Positions 45,067 through 58,767 of a stretch of DNA of 64,000 nucleotides are shown here, one piece after another. The position numbers were made by a program, and so were the translations under genes. The stretch is from the NCBI GenBank assembly GCA_012934845.2, contig WNNJ02003452.1, positions 1 through 64,000 on the forward strand, read 5' to 3'. The notes under the pieces are model-generated. The model worked only from the letters and a program-made list of their open reading frames with translations. It was not told the DNA's origin and did no database searches. This stretch comes from Pomphorhynchus laevis. Lineage: Eukaryota > Acanthocephala > Palaeacanthocephala > Echinorhynchida > Pomphorhynchidae. Numbering within the stretch: position 1 is the stretch's first letter; every line of letters starts with the position of its first letter.

Positions 45067-47005
45067 TTGGTTACTTATATATTGTTGTTACTTGAATATT
45101 GTATCGCCATTTGGTTACTTGATAGGACGCCATCTAAGTTACTTGTAGTTTCGAATAAGTTTGCCCCAAAAGTAGTAATCAAGAAACGTTACAACCGCAA
45201 TTTAGTTTGGTTTGACCATGATCTCAAGAAAGCACTGTACGAACGAAACCGTTCTTTTACCTATCACGTAATGACCCATCGTTCATCTCATCTTTCAGAC
45301 AAGCTCGTAATGTTTTTTAACGACTCTGCACTAGTAAGCGTGTTAATTATGAGTACGACCTCGTAAATTCGATTAGTCAAAATTCCAAACGTTTTTAATC
45401 ATACATGCGCCAAAATGGGAATGTTCCCTGTTGTATTCCTCACTTGGTTGTTGATGGTTGTCTATTGTCTTCTCAGGTCGACATTGCCGAGGAATTTGCA
45501 AATGAATTTACTCTAAGCAGTGTTTCGTCGGTATCCAACATTGATTATGAACCACTCAGCTCTCATGCCTCAAGTGATTCGATTTCTATTACTCAATATG
45601 AAGTATTTGCCAAATTGATTAGGCTGTCGGGGTGTTCATCTGCTGGTCCTGAGGACATTTACCCCTTTCTTTTACGTATATTGAGTGTCCACCTCTCTCG
45701 GCCTTGTGCAATACTGTTTCAGCTCTCCTTAAACTCTAGTAAATTACCGCTCGACTGGAAACGTGCTATGGTAGTACCTGCTTATAAGAAAGGTGTTCGG
45801 AAGTCAGCTAGTAACTACAGGTTTATAAGTTTAACTAGCCATATAAGTAAAATTATGGAGCGTATAGTTAACGACAGGATAATGAGTCACTTGGTTGAGT
45901 CCGGACAGATTTGCTCTCAACAGCATGGTTTCAGAAAAGGCAGATCTTGTCTGACGAATCTCTTGTATTCTCGTGAGGCGTGGGTCGCAGAATTATCTCG
46001 AGGTAGCTCTATTGATGCCCTGTTTCTTGATTTTAGTAGATCATTCGATTGCGTGCCTCATTATCAGTTGATACAAGCATTATTCGATCATGGCATGCCC
46101 CGGATGCTTGTAACGTGGGTTGCTGATTTTCTATAATCTAGGAGCTATATAGTACGGGTTGGTGATTGCTTTTCTTCTCCGCGTAGTGTGGCTTCAGGGG
46201 TTCCTCAGGGGACTGTGTTTGGCCCATTACTTTTTAACATTTTTATCAACTCTCTGCTGAGTAAACTGCAATGTCAATATCTTGCTTTCGCATATGACTT
46301 GAAAGTGTGGAGCACAATTAATTCTCCAAAGGATGTAGAGTTTCTGCAAAGTGATATTGATAGGATAGAAATTTGGAGTAAGCATACAGGAATACTATTG
46401 AACGTCTCTAAGTATGCTCACCTTCGTTAAGGGTATAGTTCTGTACCTTCCCGATATACTATAGGATCTCAAATAATTAATTCTATATCTCATGTACGAG
46501 ACCTTGATATCATAACTCATTCTTCCTTGAAGTCTAGAATGGACACTGAACGTAGATGCGCGTCTGCCAGAAGAATGGTGTACTTGATAAAAACTGCTTC
46601 AAGTTTGTGTCACCCACATGTTTTAGAATTCTATTTAATCCACTTGTAAGACCACATATTGAGTTCGCGATACAAGCCAGTTTTCCAACGTCCAAAAAAG
46701 AGTTGAATGACTTAGAAAATATTCTTTGTCGTGGCAGTAAACTGGGTTCGAGTTGTTCTCATATGAGTTATCGCGACAGACTTAAAACTCTGGGTATGAT
46801 GAATGTGCACCAAAGACTGTACATCCTAGATATGTTAGTAATGTGGCATATCGCCAATTGTTCGGATAGATATCCTACCCATTCGGTGGTTATCAACAAT
46901 AGACGATGCCACCAAGGTCATCCCTTGTTGTTGAGAATATCGTCCCATAGTCGCAGTTCACGGTTGGAACTATGCTTGCTTGTAATAATAACTTCTCTTT
47001 CCTAG
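45067..47005 (+). mobile_element. LINE family C fragment (CR1-like RT)
   Basis: Post-endonuclease linker (NLVWFDHDLKKALYERN), RT in 45,405-46,136 (SAGPEDIYPFLLR, DWKRAMVVPAYKKG, QQHGFRKGRSCLTNLL, LFLDFSRSFDCVPHYQL), a stop, then SGVPQGTVFGPLLFNIFINS and QYLAFAYDLKVW. The catalytic YADD has become AYDL, so the enzyme is dead. 46,556-47,005 encodes the C-terminal CR1-type region (YRDRLKTLGMMNVHQR). No endonuclease: 5' truncated. Confidence 0.8.
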
Positions 47006-50000
47006 TCATCCTCATATCTAAACACCTCTCATACTTCTTTCTTATTTTCACGTACTCCTTACTTTACCTCCCCTACATCACTTCTCAATAATTTACATAT
47101 TTCCGTCAAAATCATCTTCAGTAACATCTTTGATCAACCGATTCAACACTCCAATCCTGTCACACATGTTCCAACTTATCTTCAATCTCCATCGAGCACC
47201 CCTGTCATTCCCACTTCTATCTGCTCTTCTGCCTCTACTCCTATTAGCTTTGTTTGTACCTCATTTTTCCTATTCCTCCCCAGATCTAAATACATATCAT
47301 ACCTCTTTCTTATCTTTATGTACTCCTTACTCTACCTCTACCGTATCACTTCTCAATAATTTACATCCTTCCGTCGAAATCATCTCCAGTAACATTTCCG
47401 ATCAACTGCTTCAACAATCCACTCCTGTCACACATGCTCCAACCGTATCACTTCCAAATAATTTACATCCTTCCGTCAAAATAATCTCCAGTAACATCTC
47501 CGATCAACCTATTTAACAATCCACTCATGTCACACATGCTCCAAACTATCTTAAATCTTCACATAGCACCCCTGTCATTCCCACGTTTACCTGCTCTTCT
47601 GCCTCTACTCCTACCAGCTCTGTCTGTCCACCACTTCCACGTAATCGTTTTCCTTCGCACGATCGTTGTATTATCATATCTAATTATAGCTTCCCGAATA
47701 TGCTTCTCCACAATCTCGCCTCGATGATGTATCTGCTTTCAGGTCTATCCTACAAACCATTCGTCCTGGGATAATCCACTCCTCTTCAATAATATCGTTT
47801 GTATCTTTTATACGTTTAAGCACATCCACTAAATCCAATCATCTCATACCTCCAATTCTAAAATCTATTTCTGGCATAGTTAACATGCTTTCTCGGTACT
47901 CTCCCATCGTTTTAAACTTCTTATCATTTCATCTCCTTGCGTATCTTCCCCGACCGCTCCCCAAATGATATTGCCCAGCTTAATTCAGCTCCAACTGAAA
48001 ACATTGACTTGAAACAAACGGCGAGTAATTCCTGTCAATCCGTCAAATCAGCGGAAATTTTTACGTCGTACGGACGATTCCAAAAATCCAATGGCGTCCT
48101 GTCTCTCCCTTAGTCTTCTTTGCTAGTCAATATCGCTCAATTCTTCACTCTTTTCACTTCTACTCAGCTATATTTCTCCCAATTCTCTCTGCATTCTGTT
48201 TGATTCTGAACTTTCGACTATTCTCAACCACTTTCTGCCTAGTTGACCCCGACGTTTTTTCAACGCTTGCACCATGCTCCCTGGTTCGATTCCGACTGTA
48301 GTACTTCTGAGCGTCAACTCCGTCACTCTTCTCATGTGTTTAATCGCTTTCTTAAAGGTTCTTCAAACTCACTAAACCAAATCTCCGTGGTTCCTACCTT
48401 CCTCTCCGCCGTTCCCATCTCATTCTTATGCGTACTAAAGATACTCTCCTTCGGCGAAATCAACTCGAGTCCTCTTTTAACTCTAAATCTCATTGAAAAA
48501 TCTTAAACTCAATTCTTTCACGATCATCTACCTCTTGTAACATAAATCCTTATGAATTTTCATCTTATCTACAATCTAAGCTATCTAATCTACTGTCTCT
48601 TCTACCCATATGCCCCTTGTACCCTCTCTTCACTTTAAATACTTCACTCCTAGAGCTATTTCACCTTATTCCCGCTTCGTCTTATGAAGTTTCTTCGGTT
48701 CTTCTGTCATTACCTAATAAAATCTCACCTTCTGGACCAATTCCCACTTACTTGCCTAAAAATATCTTCACATATATTTCACCCTTCATAAGTACGTTGC
48801 TCAACTTGTTTATTTGTTGCCGCACATTTTCTTCCGACTGAAAATGCGCCACTGTTCATCCTCTCCTCAAAAAGCAATCTCTCGACCCCTTAAGCGTCTC
48901 GATCTCAAGAACGAGACGCCCTCTCTAAACTCCTTGAGCGTCTCGTTCTCAAGCAAGTTAATGCATATCTTTTCCTCCAACTTATTTCCTCACTCTACTG
49001 AAATTATCTGTCATAAAGATTATAACGACTTACTCATCTCGCGCGATCAAAAATTATGTAGTATCATAGTTTTTCTTTATCTATCAAATGCTTTTGAACG
49101 GTGATCACTGAATTCTTCTCTATTGCCTTCGTCATGATTATGGATTCTCTTTACCCCCTGTAGCTTGGTTTTCTTAATATTTACCAAACCGTACATTTGG
49201 TTTCTGTTCTAACTATTCTCTTACCCATCCTTCTTTCATCCCGTCCGATGTTCCACAAGCCTCCGTATTAAACCTTTTGATTTTTATCTTCTCGGTGACT
49301 TATCTTAGATTATTCATACATATAATGTTTACATATAAAGATTATTCATACATATAATGTCCATGTTATGCAATATACTGATGACATTCTCATCTATGTT
49401 CATGTACCTGCTTGCCGTATTCATGATCTTGGTGATTCTGCTTCCAACTGTCTTGCCTCAATTTTCAATCATATTTCTTCCCTTTGCCTTTCTCGACGCC
49501 TCGGCTTAGAATCTCCCTCCGTATCATTTAATTCTACAAATCTTCATATCGTTGATAATTTTGTTTTCACAGGTTTCTATTTCGACAACCAACTTCCACT
49601 TAAGAGCTTCGTAAGACATAAAGTACGCTCATCTACCTTGATTCTCCGCAACCTCTGTCAAAATCGTAGATTGATCGATTTCTTTCTTGTACGACTTTCA
49701 TATGTTCTCTCATTTTCTCAAGACTTGATTACTGTCTTAGTCTATTTTCCAACTCAACTAAATCAACTTTTCTTCCACTACAACGAAACGTAAACGCAGC
49801 CATCTGAATTATCCTCCGTCTTCGTCGTTTTGATCATACATCCTACCATCTTGCTTCTCTCGATTTGCCTGTCATTTATTGTCGTGTTTAAATTCGCGTT
49901 TTTCTCACTGTTTTCAGCTTTGTAACTTTTCATACCCCTTGCTTTCTCGACCTTCCCTTTCTTGATAATTCTCGTCCTGTTTACTGTTCTTTGCGTTTCC

Positions 50001-50080
50001 ATAATTCCCTTCTTTTACATGTTCCAAACAAGTATACCTTCTTTGGCTTCCGCTCCTTCCTTGTGGTTCTTTCCTTTGCA
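47006..50080 (+). mobile_element. LINE family A copy 5, endonuclease deleted
   Basis: ORF1 relics at 47,025-48,090 include duplicated ISSNISDQ units and the RIFPDRSPNDIAQ block in broken frames. The ORF2 ATG is kept at 48,091, but after about ten codons the sequence jumps to the linker (FDSELSTILNHFLP, then RLHHAPWFDSDCS), losing the endonuclease. RT follows (48,617-49,330, many shifts) with MQYTDDILIYVHVP, YADD altered to YTDD. It runs into the C-terminal region (LLHVPNKYTFFGF) and is lost near 50,080 without the 3' hairpin. Confidence 0.75.
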
Positions 50081-50119
50081 TACACGACCTAATCTTATAT
50101 TCTTACAATTTTCCATGTT

Positions 50120-51114
50120 TAATGATACCCTTGTAGTAAGTGTCTATTCATTCAATAAATCCAAGTCCCGTTGGATTTATCAGACAGGATACATTTTAAG
50201 AGAATAAGGGAATAAGTGGAGATACATCCAGAAGCTGACACGTATTTAGATAACTTGATAGCTATATTTTAACTTCCTCCATTGTAGCATCGTATTCGAA
50301 ATTAAAATTTATATTTTAATTTAATATTCTTTAATTTTTACATCCTAATGTGAATATTTGTCAAACATTATATCGATAGTAATTGCGCAATATAGGAAAT
50401 AACGATTATGTGAAAGTGATACTTAAATAGTAGCTATTGTCGTTACTGATAGTCACCGACCTTAATGGCATTGAGTCAAGTAACGATATGATGACGGATA
50501 ATTAGTTTATATCAAGATAGTTAAAATTATTTATTGTCGGATCTTGGGAGTATTTCCGCTCTAAGAGGGTAACAAAATTATCATAAATTTTAAGGCAACT
50601 TCAGGTTTCGTGTTATTTTTTATGTAATTACTTTGTAAGAATATCTTAATTACTTTAAAAAATGAGATATTACCTTTTTGTGCAATATTTTGTGATTTTA
50701 GCAAAGACAAAAGTGGTCAATATACAAGGGTGCAAATTTACACATATGTACCTTTAAGTGATCTAATACTTAAGTCATGTCTAGTTTAACCAGAACACAT
50801 TTAGAACATGAACTGAGGTGATTTTAATATTACAGTGTACAATTATTTTGTAAAATCGCAATAGATAGTATGCATAACAAGATATCATAGCGTCATATAA
50901 CATTACCTATGAAGACAGATTTCATGTTACTCAGATAATAGATGTTACGTTAACACATAACGATAGATGTTACGTTAACACAGTAATTCAAAGTAAGTCA
51001 ATTTTATTACTGCTTTGCAAATTGTAGTAAATTGCCGATTTAGTATATGAATTAAATGACTTTGGTTAACACTGAACTAATTGCCTTACAAAGAGCTTAT
51101 CTGAATAAAATTAC
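50120..51114. other. AT-rich spacer between LINE copies
   Basis: No coding feature. A 24-bp unit with AGATGTTACGTTAACACA occurs twice in tandem at about 50,940-50,985. Composition returns to the AT-rich style of the left half. Confidence 0.6.
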
Positions 51115-54034
51115 TTGTCCGAACACAAAACTATGATAATAGTCAGCACCACGCCTATGAGTATATACACCCAGCTATTTTTACATGAATTGTTTAAATT
51201 TACCTGTTCACACGAATCGCTATATCATAACGATTCTTTTCGCTACTCTTTTCAAGTAGTGCGACGCCGCCCTCGTGTGTTTTGGACAATGCTACCCTCA
51301 CACGACAAAATTTCACATACATTCGACCTCTCGATCTGCGTCGCACCTATCAAAGGAATAACGAAAGTCCATATGTAACGAATATACCAGATACTTATTG
51401 TGAAAAATTTATAAATGTGTTACATTCTAATGTTCAAAGTATCTACCCAAAAATGGTAGAGGTTTCGCTACTTGCTGAAGAAAGTAATGCTAGTATCCTG
51501 TCATTCAGTGAATCTTGGTTGAATTCTAACATTGATGACTCAGAAATTGCAATTCCCGGTTACAGATCATACCGTTGCGATCGTGTTAATGTCAGAGGTG
51601 GCGGTGTTGTCATATACGCGCGACATAGTATTACATCTAGTGTCCTATATCACGATAAGGAGGAGATTAGTTACCAATCCCTATGGTGTCGTTTCGAAAG
51701 CCCTGATTCCTCTGTTGTAATTAGACTTCGGTATAGAAGTCCTATGGCATCCACCAAACGCATCCGGAATGATTTAGAACGGTTTGCCTCTTACAAAAAC
51801 TTAATCTTACTTGGGGACTTTAATATGCCACGTATAGACTGGTCTACTTATTCCCGTTTGAGCGGCTGTGATTGGGAATCTTCTGAACTACTCGATTTAT
51901 TAATGAGTTGAATTACTTCCAGTACGTAAATCAAGACACTCGTTTCAGAGGCTCTTCTAGAAGTCTATTAAATTTATGTTTGTCTAACCATGATCTACCA
52001 ATAAATATTGACTACATACAAGCTATATGGAATAGTGACCATTGCAGTATGTTAATTCGCTTTCCGTTTGTTCAGCCTTCCATAAACACTTGTCACAGCG
52101 AGCTCAACGTTTTCAAGGCCGATTATAGCGCAATCGGTAGGCACCTTGATCGCGTTGTTTAGCTTAACCTATTTGTGGTCGGATTAGAATGTGCTTGGAG
52201 GTTTTTTCAAGATACTCTTGCTTCTCTTCTAGACAGATATGCGCCTTTACGTGCTTCACGTTCCCGTGAATACAATAATCCGTGGTTTGACGTAGAGTTA
52301 GGAAATCTTCTTAAGGAGTGTAAGATCCTTTATCGTCGATATCGTCAATCTAAAGGAGAATATCAATTATATCGAAACGCAAGAAACAGATTTACGGCAC
52401 TTAAAAGATCTAAGAAACTCTACTTTGAGAAATCACTCGTTCATAATATCAAGTATGAGCCAAGTTTATTTTTCAAATATCGTGCATCCAAAAATCGATC
52501 GAGATGCAAATGTTTTCCGTTACGTGTGAAAAATAAAGTAGTTGTCGACGATTATATGGTCGCTAATACATTTGTAGAGACATTCTTTCCTAGAATAGAA
52601 GAATCAATTACTGTACACGGCACCCTTCATCAGAATAATAATTCATCTAACTTGACGTCACATATTTCTATAGCTCATGTACATGAGCAACTTCGACGAT
52701 TAAAACGGTGTCGTTCTGCTGATCCTGACGGATTGCCATCCATCCTACTTAGAGAATTAGCTTCCCGCATTTGCGGTCCACTACATCGAATATTCATATT
52801 TTCCTTATGCAAATCAAAGATTCCCCTCGACTGGCTAAAATCGATAGTTTGCCCCGTATATAAAAAGGTGATAGGTCATGCACCAGCAATTTTAGACCAG
52901 TTAGTCTGACATGAGTTTGCTGTATGGTACTAGAGCGTTTGATTTTGTTACACATCAACCGCCATATTTCGATAAATAATCTTTTACATCCTGCCCAACA
53001 TGGATTCCGTTTAAATAGATCAACATGCTCAAATCTTCTAATTGCTAGAGATGATTGGTCCAGTTCTTTTGATGCCGGTGTCGATACCGACGTGGTATTC
53101 GTGGAATTCTCGCGTGCTTTCGATACAATCAATAATAATATACTTATTGGCAAACTTATAGGACTTCGCTTTGATTCTATAATTGTGAATTGGATTCGTG
53201 CGTATTTATTAGATAGAACTGCAGCAGTCCCACTTACTCTGGTAAGTGGGACTTTGTCGGATTGGACTTTTATATGTAGTGGTGTACCACAAGGATCGAT
53301 TTTAGGACCAATTTTATTTAATATATATTAACGAACTCCCATCATTACTGCTGTCAAAACGTTGTTGTACGCCGATGATCTTAAGATCTATCGCTGTGTT
53401 GTTAATGACCTTGACCGACAAATGTTACAGTCTGATCTCGATATATTGACGTATTGGACAGCTGAGAACTGCTTAATTATTAATGTTACAAAATGTGCAT
53501 ACATGCACATATGGAATAAGTTTTCGACAACCATCTACTCAATTAACTCACAACCAATTCCTATGGTTCGTCAATAAAGAGACTTGGGCGGCGTCGTTTC
53601 GGATGATCCAGGCACTAAGAAAAATACGGAGCAAATATGTGCTAGAGCAACTCGAATTTCCGGTATGATTTTCAGATGTTTTAGTAAGTTAGAAATTGCG
53701 TCATTTAAACTTTTATTCACTACTCTCTGTTCAAGTGCTCTTAACTATTGTTCTTCAGCATCATACCCAGTTAACAAATCGGAAGAGTTTCTTATTGAAC
53801 AGGTATTGCGACATTCTTCTAAACGGGTAGCGGGCCTTCATAACCTTACTTATAAGCAACGGTTAAGTCGCCTTAATATGCCCCCATTATCTTCACTTCG
53901 AGCACTAAATGACCTGGTTATAGTGTGGCAGGCGATTAGCAATCCTGAGAATCCCGTTAGAAGTCTATTTCGTACGCGAAATGACTCAAGATTACATGGA
54001 CATCCACTTATGTTACAACGTAACATAAGCCCTA
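51115..54034 (+). mobile_element. LINE family D (CR1-like), endonuclease plus RT, broken
   Basis: ORF1 end (SFQVVRRRPRVFWTM) near 51,250, endonuclease in 51,282-51,911 (LHSNVQSIYPK, SFSESWLNSNIDDSE, RGGGVVIYARHS, LLGDFNMPRIDW), then SLLNLCLSNHD and NSDHCSMLIRF. RT from 52,700 (SADPDGLPSILLREL, PAQHGFRLNRSTCSNLL, VFVEFSRAFDTINNNILI, GVPQGSILGPILFNIY, YADDLKIYRC). First catalytic Asp is Glu here (VEFSRAFD). C-terminal region to about 54,030 (LTYKQRLSRLNMPPLSSLR). At least five frameshifts or stops, about one every 500 nt. Confidence 0.85.
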
Positions 54035-55235
54035 CTATTTAAGCGCGGACTCAGATCCTTCAGATTTTATACTAACATTCACAATTTTATACTAACACTC
54101 TTAAACGTCAGAAGAAGCATAAATTCATTGCTGCCATATGTTTCTTGTCTCATGTTGATCAAAAGAGACTTTTTTAACTATTTAGCAACCGTAAGAGAGT
54201 ATCTTCGTCAATATACCGCCTGGTTGATGGTGAGCGAAAATCGGTTTCTCCTCTTTCCATTGCCAAGAACTTTTGTCTCACTCACAATCAAATTTCTTTA
54301 TGTGATTATAACATTACGATAGCCAATTCTTCTCTTCAGTACCAGGATTCTAACCTCTACTTTAACCCGCTCGATGTTCTTAATATCTTAGCTAAGCTAC
54401 CGGCTAAAAATAATTCAAGTCCTGATGGTATTCCTAGTATATTATTACGCAAAGTTGCATCGAATATATATCTTTTGCTTTTTAATATTTACTACTGGTC
54501 CTTGAGAACTAGCATAATCCTAGATATGTGGAAGAGAGCATTAGTCATTCCTGTTTTCAAAAAGGGAGATAAGGTAAATCCTCAAAATTATCGGCCAATA
54601 AGTTTGACGTGTATTGCTTGCAAGGTGATGGAGAAACTGATCCTGAGGTATATATCTTCTCATTTTGACAAATTAAATATTTTGGTCTAATAAACATCAT
54701 GGGTTTAGAAAACATCACTCCACTTCAACTAATCTAACATTAGCACGCGAAAGCTGGGCCCGTTTTGTCGAACAGGGGATGCCGGTTGATATCGTCTTTA
54801 TTGATTTGTCCAAAGCTTTTGATTGGGTCGTTCATCCAATTTTACTGTGGAAACTTGTAAATTACGAATTCTCAAAGCAAGTTTGTCTCTGGATACGTGA
54901 ATTCTTGGGTAGACGTTCCTTTGCTGTGCGAGTTGGTGAGTCTCTTTCTGAAGAGTTTTATCTCACTTAAGATGTTCCACAAGGCTGTATCCTTAGTCCC
55001 ACTTTGTTTAATATCTACATCAACGAAATCGCTGAAAATGTTACATGCCAGTGCCTATTATACGCCGATGACATTAAACTGTAGTGCTTTTTATTTCGTG
55101 GTTGTTCTAGCTCTCTCCTACTACAATCAGATATGAATGATGTTAGTAGTTGTTGTTCATCACACGGCTTAGTAATTAATGTTAGTAAATGTCGACATAT
55201 TAGAATTGGTCAATCCTGATTTAATAATACAAATT
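54035..55235 (+). mobile_element. LINE family B copy 2, 5' truncated
   Basis: Starts abruptly at the segment equal to 40,969 onward of copy 1, directly after family D. RT pieces: SLRTSIILDMWKRALVIPVF, KKGDKVNPQNYRPISL, FIDLSKAFDWVVHPILLWKL, a stop at the GVPQG region, YADDIKL. It extends about 80 bp further than copy 1 (INVSKCRHIRIGQS) before meeting a minus-strand family A copy. Confidence 0.85.
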
Positions 55236-57229
55236 TATTTAATGTGACAAATGCGTACAAGCTGCACGCTTACAAGTCCACAAACAAAAATGAACAAGTC
55301 AAACAGATAAATTCTTTTAATGTGATCGGATTTTTCGTTTGAAACACAGCAGGGAAGTAGTTTGGCGTATATGAATGGGCAGTTGGTTCCACGATAGAGG
55401 AGCAGCCACCAGGAAGGAACGGAGTCCAAAGGAGGTAGAGTAGTTTGGGGCATGTAAAAGAAGGGAATTACAGGAACGCAAGTAACAGTAAACAGGACGA
55501 GAATTATCAAGAAAAGAAGTGTTAAGAAATGAAGGGTTATGAAAAGTTACAAGGCGGAAAGCAACGATAAGAAGACGAATTTGAACACGACAATAAATTG
55601 TAGGCAAATCGAGAGAAGCAAGATGGTAGGATGTGTGATCAAAACGACGAAGACGGAGGATAATTCGGACGGCTGCGTTGACGATGCGTTGTAGTGGAAG
55701 AAGAGTGGATTTTGGTGAGTTGGAAAATAGACTAAGACAATAATCGAGTCTTGAGAAAAGAAGAGAAGATATGAGAGTCATACAAGTAGGGAAATCGATC
55801 AATCTACGAACTTGACGGAGGTTTAGGTGTATCAAGGTGGATGAGCGTACTTTATTTATGACCAAAGGTTTAAGTGAGAGTCGGTTGTCAAAATGGAAGC
55901 ATAGGAAAACGAGATTATCAACGATAGGAAGAATTGTAGAATTTAATGATACGGAGGGAGGTTCGAAGCCGAGGCGTCGAGTTATGATCCACATAATTTT
56001 GGATTTACCAGGATTGAGAGAAAGGCGAAGGGAAAAAAGATGATTGGAAATTGAGACAAGACAGTCGGACGCAGAAACAATAAGACCGTGAATACGATAA
56101 ACAGGTGCATGAGCATAGATGAGAATGTCATCAGCATATTGCATAACATGGAAGTTAAATTTATGAGAAATCGAAGACAAATCACGAAGATTTGATGGGA
56201 GTGAGTTAGGAGAACGTTTAAGAAAGCGTTTATACATACGAAAAGAGTGACGGAGTCGACGCTTAGAAAGACTACAGTCAGAATCGAACCAGGGAGCATG
56301 GCGCAAGCGCTTGGAACGTCGAAGTCGATTAGGCAGAAGGTTATTGAGGATCGACGTAAGTTCAGAATCAAACAGAATGCAGAGATCATCGGGAGAGAAG
56401 TGGTTAAGAGAAAGTGAATAGAGTGAAGAATTGAGTACGGCTGTGCAGAGAATAGGAATATCGAAAAGCTTCTAGGGTCAACTTTGTGTAGATAATGATA
56501 AAGGCGGAGAAGGAGGATGGGGACGAGTAAGAGTAAGAGTGACAAGGAAATGATCGGAAAAACCAGGATCAGTAATTGACAAGTTGGTAAAGTCATTGAA
56601 GCAGTTAGGAACAGCAATGATGTCGAGAGCATTGCTGAGAATATGAGTTGGGCTTGTTGAAAGTAATTTATAGTTAAAATCAGAAAAAAAGATTAGTTAA
56701 AGTGATAGAGTCAGAGTCAGACGGGCGATCAAAACGAATGTTAAAGTCACTTAGAACAAAAGAAGGAGTATAAGACCATGAAAGTGATACATTAGAACTG
56801 CAGGTCGTTAAAGAAGATACGTGATGGGGTAACTGAACCTGGACGGTATATAATCACAAGTTCCAGAGTGAAAGGAGTTGATAATATGCATTTGAGTAAT
56901 TTAAACGAAGTGTAACGGATGTTAAAATTGATTTTACGTAAAGACATCGGGTGACGAGCAATGGCAACAATACCGCCATGGTTAGAAGCAGTAGATGTAT
57001 GAGATGCAATTTGACGAGCTGATTCAACTAAAGAACAACCAGAGCTACATAGACGACGAATAGCAAGACTGTCGGAGTCAGAGTGCCAGGATTCGGTAAT
57101 GCAGAGAATATCAATAGATAATTGGTCGAACATATCGAGAAGCATATCAGCTTTATACAGAATGCAGCGAGTGTTGAATAGACTAAGACGAAAAGTATGC
57201 TTAGGAGCGAGATCGACTAGCGAAGAAGA

Positions 57230-58543
57230 CAAGGTGGAGAGATTGGACGCCATCGAATTTTTGGCCTTGTGTGTACAACGTGAAAATTTCCGTTGATTTG
57301 ACGTATAGATAAGGATGACTCGCCGTTTGTTTCACGTCGATGTTTCTCAATGCGAGCTAAATTGAGCTGGGCAATATCAGAAGGGGAGCGGTCAGGAAAG
57401 ATACGGCAAGTAGATGAAGTGGTAAGAAGTTTAAAACGTTGGGAGAGTACCGAAGAGGCATGCTAATTATGTCAGAAAACGATTTTTAAGGGTGGAAGAC
57501 TGAGATAATTGGATTTAGTGGATTTGTATAAACGAATAAAGGATACAGGAGCGATATTATTGAAGAGGGATGGGTTTTTATCAGGAAGAATAGTTGCTAG
57601 GACATATCTGAAAGCAGATATATCGTCATCAAGGCGAGATTGTGGAGAAGCAGATTCGGAAAGCTTTAAGTTTGATATGATTATACAGCGATCGCGCGAA
57701 GGAAAACGATTTCGTGGAAGTGATGGACGGACAGAGCTGGTAGGAGTCGAGGCAGATGAGCAGATAGAATTGGAAATGACAGGGGTGCTTGATGGAGAAT
57801 TAATATTGGTTGGAGCAAGTGTGACAGGAGCGGGTTGTTGAATCGATTGATCAGAGATGTGACGGGAGATGATTTAAAATGAAGGATGTAAATTATTTGG
57901 AAGTGATACGTGGGAGGTAGAGTAAGGAGAATTAAAATAGGTTGGGGCATGAGTGACAGGAATGGAGTGTGGAATCGGTTGATCGGAGATGTTACTGGAT
58001 ATGATTTTGATGGAAGGATGTAAATTATTGAGAAGTGATACGGGGGAGGTCGAGTAAGGAGTACGTGAGGAGAATAAAGAAGTTTGAGATTTATCTAGAT
58101 TGGGAGAGGAATAAGAAAGAGGAGGTACGAGATGAAAAGCTTTACCATTAGCATTGTTAGAATGAGAAAGATTAATGGAAGTTTGGTACGTAGTTGAACG
58201 AGGAGTGTGTGAGGGAGTAGGTTCAATAATGGGATTATAAGATGCGAAGTCAGGTTTTGATGCGAGGGAAACATCTAAAACAGCATTGGTCTGAGTGGTC
58301 GTGTGTGATACTTGAGTAGAATAGCAGGATAACTGTAGTAGGTCGTACTGATGTACAAAAACCGCATGTGAACTGTTTATGCTTATACACCGAGTGATCG
58401 GATATTTTAACACGAACAAGTGTATATACATCACAATCTTTGGAATCACATTCAACTTCAAAACTGGTATAACCATCATTGCATTCCGATGTGGAAGATG
58501 CTTGATCAGGAACAGGGATCTGAGATCGCGCTTTTTTAGGCAT
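57230..58543 (-). pseudogene. LINE A ORF1, copy 6, with start codon
   Basis: ATG at 58,543 opens MPKKARSQIPVPDQAS, then the Cys finger (ECDSKDCDVYTLVRV ... FTCGFC), Ser/Pro linker with two ISSNISDQPIPHS-type repeats, RRM-like segment (RDRCIIISNLKLSESAS) and FPDRSPSDIAQ end. A frameshift after the finger and a stop near 57,874 break it. Best view of the family ORF1 N-terminus in the window. Confidence 0.75.
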
Positions 58544-58587
58544 GACATTTTATCGATAGATTGAGCTTAATCCGCGAGCGTAGCGAG

Positions 58588-58767
58588 CGGAACTGGCAGG
58601 AATAATCTGGAACTGACATGAATAATCTTGAAGTGACATGAATAATCTGGAACTGACATGAATAATCTGGAATTGACATGAATAATCTGGAACTGACATG
58701 AATAATCTAGAACTGACATAAATAATCTGTAAGTGACAGGAATAATCTGGAACTGACAGGAATAATT
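58588..58767 (-). repeat. 5' tandem monomers of LINE A copy 6 (9 x 20 bp)
   Basis: Nine units of the 20-bp monomer in reverse (GGAACTGACATGAATAATCT), adjoining the GC-rich CCGCGAGCGTAGCGAGCGG block that also follows the monomers at 37,041. Supports monomers as part of the element's 5' UTR. Confidence 0.93.
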
